A DNA stretch of 64,000 nt from Verminephrobacter eiseniae EF01-2 (GTDB taxonomy: Bacteria; Pseudomonadota; Gammaproteobacteria; Burkholderiales; Burkholderiaceae_C). Position 1 is the first letter of the stretch. Every line of letters begins with the position of its first letter. Positions 9,815 through 20,539 of the stretch are shown here, piece by piece. The DNA is taken from positions 434,001-498,000 of the forward strand of contig NC_008786.1 of NCBI RefSeq assembly GCF_000015565.1, given 5' to 3'. The notes under the pieces were generated by a model. It was given only the letters and a program-made list of their open reading frames with translations, was not told the origin of the DNA and ran no database searches. The position numbers were made by a program, and so were the translations under genes.

Positions 9815-11308
9815 ATGGAGACGCTCGATCTGCTGATGCACGGTTTTGCCACCGCAGCCACCCCCGTCAATCTGCTGTGGGCCTTTGTCGGCTGCATGAT
9901 AGGCACGGCCGTGGGCGTGCTGCCCGGCATCGGGCCTGCGGTGGCCGTGGCCATGCTGCTGCCGATCACGGTCAAGGTCGAGGCCACGGCCTCGATGATC
10001 TTTTTTGCCGGCATTTATTACGGCGCGATGTACGGCGGCTCGACCACGGCGATCCTGCTGAACACGCCGGGCGAGGCCGGCTCCATGGTCACGGCCATGG
10101 AGGGCAACAAAATGGCCAGGAACGGGCGCGCCGGCGCGGCCCTGGCCACGGCGGCCATCGGCTCGTTCGTGGCCGGCAGCATTGCCACCGTGCTGGTCAC
10201 GTTCTTCGCGCCGCTGGTGGCGCGGCACGCGGTGCGCCTGGGGCCGCCGGAATACTTCATGCTGATGGTGCTGGCCTTCACCACCGTCAGCGCGGTGCTG
10301 GGCAAGAGCCTGTTGCGCGGCATGGTGGCGCTGCTCGTCGGCCTGGCCCTGGGGCTGATCGGCATCGACCAGATCACCGGCCAGGCGCGCTACACCGCCG
10401 GCATGCCCGAACTGATGGATGGCATCGAGGTGGTGTTGATTGCCGTGGGCCTGTTTGCCGTCGGCGAAGCCCTGTACAGCGTGATGTACGAGGGCCAGAC
10501 CGAAGAAACCCAAAACCGCCTGACCAGCACGCACATGACGCGGCAGGAGTGGCGCCGCTCCTGGCCGGCCTGGCTGCGCGCCACGGCCATCGGCTTTCCG
10601 TTCGGCACCGTGCCTGCGGGCGGCAGCGAAATTCCCACCTTTTTGAGCTATGCCACGGAAAAGAAGCTCAGCCGGAACCCGCAAGAATTCGGCACCACCG
10701 GCGCCATCGAGGGCGTGGCCGGCCCCGAGGCCGCGAACAACGCGGCCGTCACCGCCACGCTGATTCCGCTGCTCACGCTGGGCATCCCGACGTCGAACAC
10801 CACCGCCATCTTGCTGGGCGCGTTCCAGAACTACGGCATACAGCCTGGCCCGCAACTGTTCGATAGCAACGCGGCGCTGGTCTGGGCGCTGATCGCGTCG
10901 ATGTACATCGGCAACGTGATGCTGCTGATTCTGAACCTGCCTCTGGTGGGCCTGTGGGTCAAGCTGCTGAACATCCCCAAGCCCTATCTGTACGCGGGCA
11001 TTTTGGTGTTCTCCACCCTGGGCGTGTATGGCATGCGCCAGAGCGCGTTCGATCTGCTGCTGCTGTACGCGATCGGCCTTTTGGGGGTGCTGATGCGCCG
11101 CTTCGACTTCCCGGCTGCGCCGGTGGTGGTGGGCATGATCCTCGGGCCTTTGGCCGAGACGCAGATGCGCAACGCCGTGGCCATCGGTGAAGGCAAGTGG
11201 ACGATCTTCCTGGAGCGCCCCGGCTCGCTGGGCCTGATCGTCGTCGTGCTGGCGGTGCTGCTGCTGCCGCGCCTGCTGCGCCGCCGGGCCGCGCGCACAG
11301 CGGGGTAG
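9815..11308 (+). CDS. tctA: Tripartite tricarboxylate transporter large membrane subunit TctA
   Basis: The 497-residue transporter has about 11-12 hydrophobic segments. Family motifs are the N-terminal [18 protein letters not shown] (near 32-50), [15 protein letters not shown] (70-85), and a mid-protein block [15 protein letters not shown] followed by [14 protein letters not shown]. It is the translocating subunit, paired with TctB, for the TctC-bound carboxylate. It is the last gene of the tctCBA operon, and the next gene (mgtA) converges on it with a 16-bp gap. Confidence 0.96.
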   Translation: METLDLLMHGFATAATPVNLLWAFVGCMIGTAVGVLPGIGPAVAVAMLLPITVKVEATASMIFFAGIYYGAMYGGSTTAILLNTPGEAGSMVTAMEGNKMARNGRAGAALATAAIGSFVAGSIATVLVTFFAPLVARHAVRLGPPEYFMLMVLAFTTVSAVLGKSLLRGMVALLVGLALGLIGIDQITGQARYTAGMPELMDGIEVVLIAVGLFAVGEALYSVMYEGQTEETQNRLTSTHMTRQEWRRSWPAWLRATAIGFPFGTVPAGGSEIPTFLSYATEKKLSRNPQEFGTTGAIEGVAGPEAANNAAVTATLIPLLTLGIPTSNTTAILLGAFQNYGIQPGPQLFDSNAALVWALIASMYIGNVMLLILNLPLVGLWVKLLNIPKPYLYAGILVFSTLGVYGMRQSAFDLLLLYAIGLLGVLMRRFDFPAAPVVVGMILGPLAETQMRNAVAIGEGKWTIFLERPGSLGLIVVVLAVLLLPRLLRRRAARTAG

Positions 11309-11324
11309 CCGCCGGTTTTTTCCC

Positions 11325-14087
11325 TCATTGCCAGCCGTAGCGCCGGGTGTAGCAATTCTTCATGGCCTGAATCAGCGCGCCGTAAGCGATCAGGATCGCC
11401 AGCAGCCACGCAAAGTAGCCCGGCGGCAGCGCCTGCAGCTTGAAGTAGCTGGCCAGCGGCGACATCGGCACGATGATGCCGATGGCCATGATGACCAGCG
11501 TCATGCCCATCAGCGGCCATGAAGCGCGGCTTTGCAGGAACGCAATGCGCCGGGTGCGGATCATGTGCACGATCAGCGTTTGCGACAGCAAGCCTTCGAT
11601 GAACCAGCCCGATTGGAACAGGGTTTGACGATCCGGCGAGTTTGCGCCGAACACGTACCACATCAGGGCAAACGTGCTGATGTCGAAGACCGAGCTGACC
11701 GGGCCGAAAAACACCATGAAGCGGCCGATGTCGCCCGGGTTCCAGCGTTGCGGCTTCTCGATGAATTCCTTGTCGACGTGGTCGAACGGGATCGGAATTT
11801 GCGATGCGTCATACAGCAGGTTCTGCACCAGCAGATGCAAAGGCAGCATCGGCAGGAAAGGCAGGAACGCGCTCGCCACCAGCACCGACAAGACATTGCC
11901 GAAGTTGGAACTGGCGGTCATCTTGATGTACTTGAGCATGTTGGCGAAGGTCTTGCGGCCTTCCAGCACGCCGGCTTCGAGCACCATCAGGCTTTTTTCC
12001 AGCAAGATCAGATCGGCCGCCTCCTTGGCGATGTCGACGGCGGTATCGACCGAGATGCCGACATCGGCCGCGCGCAATGCCGGCGCATCGTTGATGCCGT
12101 CGCCCATGAAGCCGACCACATGCCCCTCGTCATGCAGCACGCGCACGATGCGTTCCTTGTGCGCCGGGCTGAGTTTGGCGAAAACGGTGGTCTTTTCCAG
12201 CGCAAGCGCCAGTTCGGCATCGCTCATCTTTTCCAGCTGCGCGCCAAGCAGCATGCCCTGTATCTCCAGCCCGACTTCGCGGCAGATCTTGGCGCTCACC
12301 AGTTCGTTGTCGCCGGTCAGGATCTTGACGGTGACGCCATGCGCGCGCAGCGCGGCCAGCGCCGGCGCCGTCGATTCCTTGGGCGGATCGAGGAAGGCGA
12401 TGTAACCGATCAGCACCAGGCCCGACTCATCGGCGACGCCGTATGTTTCCTTGGTCGGCGGCAGGTCTTTGGCGGCCACGGCCACCACGCGCAGACCTTC
12501 GGCGTTCAGGCTGGCGGTGGTCGCGCCGATCTCGGCCAGCAGTTGCGGCGTGAAGGGCACGATCGCACCGCCGTTGCGCGCATGCGTGCAGACCGAAACG
12601 ATTTCTTCCACCGCGCCTTTGCAGATCAGTTCGTGGTGGTCTTCGCGTTCACTGAGCACTACCGACATGCGGCGGCGCTGGAAGTCGAACGGGATTTCAT
12701 CGACCTTGCGATAGGCCGAGGCCAGCGCCATTTCGCGCTGCAATTCGGCGTGCTCCAGCACGGCCGTATCCAGCAGATTTTTCAGGCCGCTCTGGTAGTA
12801 GCTGTTGAGGTAGGCGTATTGCAGCACTTCGTCATTGGGCGCGCCGAGGATGCCGGTGTGGCGCTCGAGGAAGATCTTGTCCTGCGTCAGCGTGCCGGTC
12901 TTGTCGGTGCACAGCATGTCCATCGCGCCGAGATTTTGAATCGCGTCCAGCCGCTTGACGATGACCTTCTTGCGCGACAGGGCCACCGCGCCTTTTGCCA
13001 GCGTGGAGGTGACGATCATCGGCAGCATTTCCGGCGTCAGGCCGACGGCGATCGACAGGCCGAACAGGAAGGCCTCGATCCAATCGCCCTTGGTGAAGCC
13101 GTTGATGAAGAACACGATCGGCGTCATCACCAGCATGAAGCGGATCAGCAGCCAACTGACCTGGTTGACGCCGCACTGGAATGCCGTCGGCGTGCGGTCG
13201 GTGGCGGTGACGCGCTCGGCCAGCGCGCCGAAATAGGTGCGGTTGCCCGTGGTCAGGACGACCGCCGCCGCCGCGCCGCTGATCACGTTGGTGCCCATGA
13301 AGCACACATTGTCCAACTCCAGCGGATTGCCGGCGGCGCTGCCGCGATGCTCTGCGAATTTTTCCACTGGCAGCGATTCGCCCGTCATGGCGGCCTGGCT
13401 GACGAACAGGTCCTTGGCCGAGAGCAGGCGCAGGTCGGCGGGGATCATGTCGCCGGCGGACAATTGCACGATGTCGCCGGGCACCAACTCCTCGATCGGC
13501 AGCTCGATGCGCCGGGAGCCTCTGGAGTGCGGGCTGGCATCGGCGTGGCGCGGGGCTGGTTCGGCGCTGTCTTGCGCGGCGCCGCAGCGGCTGACGGTCG
13601 CGGTGTTGCTGACCATCTCCTTGAGTTTGTCGGCGGCGCCGTTCGAGCGCGACTCCTGGATGAAGCGCATCAGCGTGGACGAGAGCACCATCGCGCCGAT
13701 CACCATCGCGGCCTTCATGTCTTCGGTGAAATACGACACCGCAGCCAATGCCGTCAGCAGCAGGTTGAACGGGTTCTTGTAGCAATGCCACAGGTGAACC
13801 CGCCAGGTCAGCCGCTTTTCGTGCCCGACGGCATGGGGGCCGACGGCGGCGCGGATGGTATCGGCCTCCTGCCCGGTCAGGCCGCCCGGGCGGGTGCCCA
13901 ACTGGCGCAGCAGCGCGTCGGGCTTCGTTTGTGACGCGCAGACCAGACTCTGGGCAATGGTTTGCGGGACTTCCCGGGCCAGCGCAGCGCTGCGGAACAT
14001 GTCCCTGCCAAGGCGGCGGAAATGGTGCTCGATGCCGCGCGCGCGGATGAAGCCGACGAAGGCTGCTTTGAGCAGGTCCAGATTCAT
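11325..14087 (-). CDS. mgtA: Magnesium-translocating P-type ATPase
   Basis: The 920-residue P3B ATPase imports Mg2+ across the inner membrane. Landmarks in order are the actuator MTGESLPVEK, phosphorylation motif DKTGTLTQDK, GDNELVSAKICREVG, and hinge GDGINDAPALRAADVGIS. A hydrophobic C-terminal third follows. The ATG at 14087 is chosen because AGGAAGAGGGCC lies just upstream and MNLDLLKAAFVGFIRARG matches the family N-terminus. A variable Ala/Ser/His-rich stretch near 175-195 resembles a linker. The frame stays open far upstream through the antisense of parC, but that is not coding. The 312-bp divergent region shows no obvious Mg-sensing leader. Confidence 0.95.
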   Translation of the reverse strand: MNLDLLKAAFVGFIRARGIEHHFRRLGRDMFRSAALAREVPQTIAQSLVCASQTKPDALLRQLGTRPGGLTGQEADTIRAAVGPHAVGHEKRLTWRVHLWHCYKNPFNLLLTALAAVSYFTEDMKAAMVIGAMVLSSTLMRFIQESRSNGAADKLKEMVSNTATVSRCGAAQDSAEPAPRHADASPHSRGSRRIELPIEELVPGDIVQLSAGDMIPADLRLLSAKDLFVSQAAMTGESLPVEKFAEHRGSAAGNPLELDNVCFMGTNVISGAAAAVVLTTGNRTYFGALAERVTATDRTPTAFQCGVNQVSWLLIRFMLVMTPIVFFINGFTKGDWIEAFLFGLSIAVGLTPEMLPMIVTSTLAKGAVALSRKKVIVKRLDAIQNLGAMDMLCTDKTGTLTQDKIFLERHTGILGAPNDEVLQYAYLNSYYQSGLKNLLDTAVLEHAELQREMALASAYRKVDEIPFDFQRRRMSVVLSEREDHHELICKGAVEEIVSVCTHARNGGAIVPFTPQLLAEIGATTASLNAEGLRVVAVAAKDLPPTKETYGVADESGLVLIGYIAFLDPPKESTAPALAALRAHGVTVKILTGDNELVSAKICREVGLEIQGMLLGAQLEKMSDAELALALEKTTVFAKLSPAHKERIVRVLHDEGHVVGFMGDGINDAPALRAADVGISVDTAVDIAKEAADLILLEKSLMVLEAGVLEGRKTFANMLKYIKMTASSNFGNVLSVLVASAFLPFLPMLPLHLLVQNLLYDASQIPIPFDHVDKEFIEKPQRWNPGDIGRFMVFFGPVSSVFDISTFALMWYVFGANSPDRQTLFQSGWFIEGLLSQTLIVHMIRTRRIAFLQSRASWPLMGMTLVIMAIGIIVPMSPLASYFKLQALPPGYFAWLLAILIAYGALIQAMKNCYTRRYGWQ

Positions 14088-14399
14088 GCGGAGGCCCTCT
14101 TCCTTTGCCACGGTTTGCCGTTCGCGCCCGGCGCGGCTGCGCGCCGTTTCGTGTGGAATCGGACAGGCATGATGGCCGCTGAGCGCAGCGCTGGCTGGGC
14201 AGATCGCCTGCCGGCCTGTCCACAGGTTCGCCGGGCGGTGTCGCGCCTGCCGCGCTCTGATTCTGATGGGCGCCGGCGTTCGAAAGTTGCTCCCCACGCG
14301 CTGGATTTGTGCGCGCCCGATCACGTATAACGGCATGTGCCACCCACGGGCTGCCGCGCCAGCCGCGCGCGCACCCCGCACCCGCAGAAAGAAGACTCC
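14088..14399. promoter_or_regulatory. Divergent mgtA-parC intergenic region
   Basis: This 312-bp region separates the divergent starts of mgtA and parC, so promoters for both must lie here unless parC is read from upstream. I see no convincing sigma-70 boxes, no mgtA-type leader hairpins, and no ORF with a ribosome site. Composition is GC-rich throughout. Confidence 0.45.
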
Positions 14400-16757
<2,358 letters not shown>

Positions 16758-17045
16758 AACACCACTGCACCCAGGCCCGAAGGCGGCAAGGGCGATCGGC
16801 ACAGCGCCGCCGCCGCCCCGTGCCAGTGACCGGCGCCGGGTGGGTCGCCAGCGGCCCGGCAAAGCCCGTTGCGCAGCGTCCGCTGGCATGGAAGGCAGCC
16901 GTTGCATGTGCTGCCGTTGCAATACGCAGAGTTACCTGGTGACGGCTTCTTTTACTGCTTTTGCCCGTGTGAATCGTGAAAAAATGCCCCGCAGCCGCGC
17001 GCAAACGGCACACACATGCACACATGCACGAGAGGGAGACCCGCC

Positions 17046-18854
17046 ATGCCCACACGCTTTCGAATGGCCCACAAACTGTGGCTGGCGGTGGTTTCGACCG
17101 TGGTCTTGCTGCTGATCGTGCTGGGTTTTTCCGGCTATCGCCTGGACCGGGCGCAGGCCCGGGCCGACGCCATGGCCAGTGACATGGCCAGCCGTGTGCA
17201 GGCGGCGATGCGCTGGGCCGGCCTGGTCGAAGTCAATGCCGCACGGACACAGATCCTGAGCGTCATCTCCGATCCGCAGGCCGAGGCGCAATTCAAGGAT
17301 GTGATGCTCGCCACTTCGGCGCAGATCGGCGCGGTGCAAAAGTCGCTGGAGGCCATGGCGCTGACCGATGCCGACAAGGCGCAGATGGCCCAACTGGCGC
17401 AACTGCGCCAGACGGCGGTCGATCTGCGCGACCAGGCCCTGCAACTCAAAAGTGCGGACCAGCAAGAGCCGGCGCGGGCCGTGCTCCAAAAGTCCTACAA
17501 CCCCGCCGTGGCCATTTATCTGCAGGGGTTGCAGGATTTCGTGCGGCAGCAGCAACGAAACGCGCAACAGAGCCAGCAGGAGATGGACGATGCGCACGCG
17601 CTGATCATGCAGATCAGCGCCGTCACGGCGGGCCTGCTGATCCTGCTCATCATCGTCGGCGCCCATTACCTGATCGGCAGCATGCAGCGCCCGCTGGCGC
17701 AGGCCAACGCGCTGGTCGAACGCATGGCGGGCGGCGACCTGAGCATGCAAGAGCCGGTGACGCGCGGCGATGAGTTCGGCGACCTGCTGCGCTCGCTCTA
17801 CACGATGGGCAACGCCTTGGGGCGCATGGTGCACCAGGTGCGGCTGAGCACCGACAGCATTGCGCTGGCCAGCGCCGAGATCGCCACCGGCAACCAGGAC
17901 CTGTCGGCCCGCACCGAGCAGACCTCCAGCAACCTGCAGCAGACGGCGGCTGCGATGGAGCAATTTACCAGCACCATCGCGCAAAGCGCAGGCAGCGCCC
18001 AGCAGGCCAGCAGCCTGGCCGCCGGGGCCACGGGCGTTGCGCGCAAGGGCGGCGAGGTGGTCACGCAGGTGGTGTCCACGATGGAGGACATCAACCACAG
18101 CAGCAAGAAGATTGCCGACATCATCGGCGTGATCGACGGCATTGCGTTCCAGACCAACATCCTGGCGCTCAATGCAGCCGTGGAAGCAGCCCGCGCCGGC
18201 GAGCAGGGCCGTGGATTTGCCGTGGTGGCGTCTGAAGTGCGCAACCTGGCGCAGCGCAGCGCCGAGGCCGCCAAAGAGATCAAGCAACTGATCATCGCCT
18301 CGGTGGAAAAGGTCGAGGCCGGTTCCCGGCTGGTATCGAACGCCGGGAGCACGATGGCCGACATCGTGCAGTCGGTGCAGCATGTGACCGACATGATCGG
18401 CGCAATCACGGCCGCGTCTTCCGAGCAAAGCGTGGGCGTGTCCCAAGTCAACAAGGCCATCAGCAACCTCGACCAGATGACACAGCAAAATGCAGCGCTG
18501 GTGGAACAAAGCGCCGCCGCAGCGCAAAGCCTGCGCGAGCAGGCCGACCACCTTGCGCGGGAGGTGTCGATATTCAAGGTGAATGCCGCAGACTACGCCA
18601 GCCATGGCCCCGCGCAAGCCGCAATGGCGCAAGCCGCGATGACGACAGCACGCACGAGTGCGGGCGCGGCCATGCCAGCCGCCTCTGCCCGGCCCGCCAA
18701 ACCCGCAGCAGGCGCGCGCACCCAGGCGGCCCCCCGCCTGGGTGCTGGCGCAGCACCCACCCCGGCGGGCGCACCGGCCCTGCCGGGCAAGGCCGGCGGC
18801 AAAAAACCGGCCATGGCCAAGCAAGACCCCGAAGAGGAGTGGGAGTCGTTCTGA
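17046..18854 (+). CDS. Methyl-accepting chemotaxis protein with CheR/CheB tether
   Basis: The 602-residue receptor has a first membrane segment (about 12-35), a helical periplasmic ligand domain (about 40-190), a second membrane segment (193-213) and a HAMP region. The conserved signalling tip is in the block [20 protein letters not shown]. After it comes an Ala/Pro-rich flexible linker (about 520-590) and the terminal residues EEEWESF. The last five (WESF with a preceding acid) match the xWxxF pentapeptide that tethers CheR and CheB, so this is a high-abundance-type receptor that adapts by methylation. GAGGGAG precedes the ATG. Ligand unknown; no che genes adjacent. Confidence 0.95.
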   Translation: MPTRFRMAHKLWLAVVSTVVLLLIVLGFSGYRLDRAQARADAMASDMASRVQAAMRWAGLVEVNAARTQILSVISDPQAEAQFKDVMLATSAQIGAVQKSLEAMALTDADKAQMAQLAQLRQTAVDLRDQALQLKSADQQEPARAVLQKSYNPAVAIYLQGLQDFVRQQQRNAQQSQQEMDDAHALIMQISAVTAGLLILLIIVGAHYLIGSMQRPLAQANALVERMAGGDLSMQEPVTRGDEFGDLLRSLYTMGNALGRMVHQVRLSTDSIALASAEIATGNQDLSARTEQTSSNLQQTAAAMEQFTSTIAQSAGSAQQASSLAAGATGVARKGGEVVTQVVSTMEDINHSSKKIADIIGVIDGIAFQTNILALNAAVEAARAGEQGRGFAVVASEVRNLAQRSAEAAKEIKQLIIASVEKVEAGSRLVSNAGSTMADIVQSVQHVTDMIGAITAASSEQSVGVSQVNKAISNLDQMTQQNAALVEQSAAAAQSLREQADHLAREVSIFKVNAADYASHGPAQAAMAQAAMTTARTSAGAAMPAASARPAKPAAGARTQAAPRLGAGAAPTPAGAPALPGKAGGKKPAMAKQDPEEEWESF

Positions 18855-19045
18855 GCGCCGAGGCCCCGGGCGTCAGGCCGCGCAGGTGCCAGCCCGGCTG
18901 GCGCGAAACTGCGGCATCATCCGCTTCAGCCGCACTGTGCCGGATGATGAACGATCCGGCTCATGCCAAGCTGCGCACCCATGCCGGCGAAATATTTACC
19001 GGGAAAAACCTGCAACGCCGCTTTGGAAGGCAGAAAGATTTCACG

Positions 19046-19954
19046 ATGCAATTCAATAGAAAAACATCGATCGGCATGGGTCTGGCCCTGATGGCGGCCT
19101 TCATGAATTCATTCATCGCCATATTGAGCAAGCAATTGTCGTCCGCCAACCTCAACCCGAGCAGCATCGCTTTCTACCGGGCATCGATCGTTTTCTGCAT
19201 CATGCTGCTCGTGGCGTATGGCGTCAATGTCACGCGGGCCGGCGGCAGGCCGGAAAAACCGGCGGCCATGGCTTCGATCGGCAGTGTCAAGGTTTTCGCC
19301 ATTGCCGCATTGTTCGGTCTGTTCGGTTTGTTCTATTTTGAAACCTCGGCCTACAAATACGAAATGGCGTCGAACGTGGTTTTCGTGATGATGGCCTCTG
19401 CGGCAATATCGTCATTGCTTCTCGAATCGTCGTTGAAGATGGAGCGCATCACCGGCAAGAAAATTCTCGCGCTGGGCGCCAGCATTCTGGGCCTGCTGAT
19501 CGTTTTCGACCTCGCGCACCTGAGAAATATGAATGGAGTCATGCTGGCCATGGCGGCCGGGACTTCATACGGGCTGTTTTCCGTATACCTGAGAAAACAG
19601 GGCGTGAAGGCGAGCATGCATTTCATGCGGAACATGTTTTTCTTTGGCGCCATCTATCTGGCCATCCCCGCGACCATCGACGGCTTCTCGGCCGTCAAAC
19701 CGGCCCATGTCCCTGCGATACTGGCATTGGCGATTGTGCCATCGTTGCTCGGCACGCTGTGCACGATGAAGTCCCTGGAGTATTTGTCGGCGTCCAGGGT
19801 GCAAACGATCGAACTGACCGAGCCGATATTCGTGGCCATCATGGCATACCTGATGATTGCAGAAACCCCGGGGCCAACGCAGATGATGGGCTATGCATTC
19901 ATCCTGGCCGGGGTTTTCTGCATGAATTCACCAGACCGGACGGCAAACACATGA
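19046..19954 (+). CDS. EamA/DMT-family transporter
   Basis: The 302-residue membrane protein has ten predicted helices in two EamA repeats. The second repeat ends in the motif SLEYLSASRVQTIELTEPIF, typical of drug/metabolite transporters (P-x-x-x family end). Export of an amino acid or metabolite is the usual role. The ATG follows GAAGGCAGAAAG. Codon use is visibly more AT-rich (many AAA, ATA, TTC/TTT choices) than in parC or comEC, suggesting acquisition. It converges on the RidA-family gene with a 15-bp gap. Confidence 0.9.
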   Translation: MQFNRKTSIGMGLALMAAFMNSFIAILSKQLSSANLNPSSIAFYRASIVFCIMLLVAYGVNVTRAGGRPEKPAAMASIGSVKVFAIAALFGLFGLFYFETSAYKYEMASNVVFVMMASAAISSLLLESSLKMERITGKKILALGASILGLLIVFDLAHLRNMNGVMLAMAAGTSYGLFSVYLRKQGVKASMHFMRNMFFFGAIYLAIPATIDGFSAVKPAHVPAILALAIVPSLLGTLCTMKSLEYLSASRVQTIELTEPIFVAIMAYLMIAETPGPTQMMGYAFILAGVFCMNSPDRTANT

Positions 19955-19969
19955 CGGTATGCCGGCCGG

Positions 19970-20428
19970 TCAGGCCAGTTCGGCAATGAGCTCGATTTCG
20001 ACGCAGGCGCCCATCGGCAGTTGCGCGACGCCGAAGGCGCTGCGCGCATGCGCGCCCTTGTCGCCAAACAAGCGGACGAACAGTTCGCTGGCGCCGTTGG
20101 TCACCAGGTGTTGTTCGGTGAAGTCGCTGGTGCAGTTGACCAGGCTCAGCAGCTTGACGATGCGCTTGACGCGGTTCAGATCACCGCCACAGGCGGTTTG
20201 CAGCGTGCCCAGCAGATCGATGGCGACAGCGCGGGCTGCGGCTTGGCCTTCTTCGGTGCCGATGTCGCGGCCCAACTGCGCCACCCAGGGTTTGCCGTCC
20301 TTGCGGGCGATATGGCCGCTCAGGAACACCAGCGGGCCGGTCTGTACATAGGGCACATACGCGGCGGAGGGCACCGACACGGGGGGCAGGCTGATGCGCA
20401 GTTCTTTGAGTTGCTCGTAAACGCTCAT
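19970..20428 (-). CDS. RidA/YjgF family protein
   Basis: The 152-residue protein matches the long YjgF-like subgroup. Motifs are GPLVFLSGHIARKDGK (near 31-46), AAARAVAIDLLGTLQTACG (about 63-82) and the C-terminal ARSAFGVAQLPMGACVEIELIAEL, equivalent to the R-x-x-V-x-V-x-x-L-P-x-x-x-x-V-E-I signature. The arginine that binds the substrate carboxylate in enamine deaminases is shifted here (ARSAFG), so true imine deaminase activity is uncertain. The ATG at 20428 follows AAAGGAGAACCCCC. Confidence 0.88.
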   Translation of the reverse strand: MSVYEQLKELRISLPPVSVPSAAYVPYVQTGPLVFLSGHIARKDGKPWVAQLGRDIGTEEGQAAARAVAIDLLGTLQTACGGDLNRVKRIVKLLSLVNCTSDFTEQHLVTNGASELFVRLFGDKGAHARSAFGVAQLPMGACVEIELIAELA

Positions 20429-20494
20429 GGGGGTTCTCCTTTGCATGAAGTCGAGGGTGGGAGTGTTGCACAGCCCGGTGCGCCGAATCGCCCA

Positions 20495-20525
20495 AGCCGG
20501 CGTTTTTCCGGCGTTTTTCCGGCGC
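20495..20525. repeat. CCGGCGTTTTT tandem repeat
   Basis: The unit CCGGCGTTTTT occurs twice in direct tandem followed by a third CCGGCG, between the RidA-family start and the comEC start. It may be part of the divergent promoter region; no function can be assigned. Confidence 0.4.
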
Positions 20526-20539
20526 ATTAGCATCGACCC

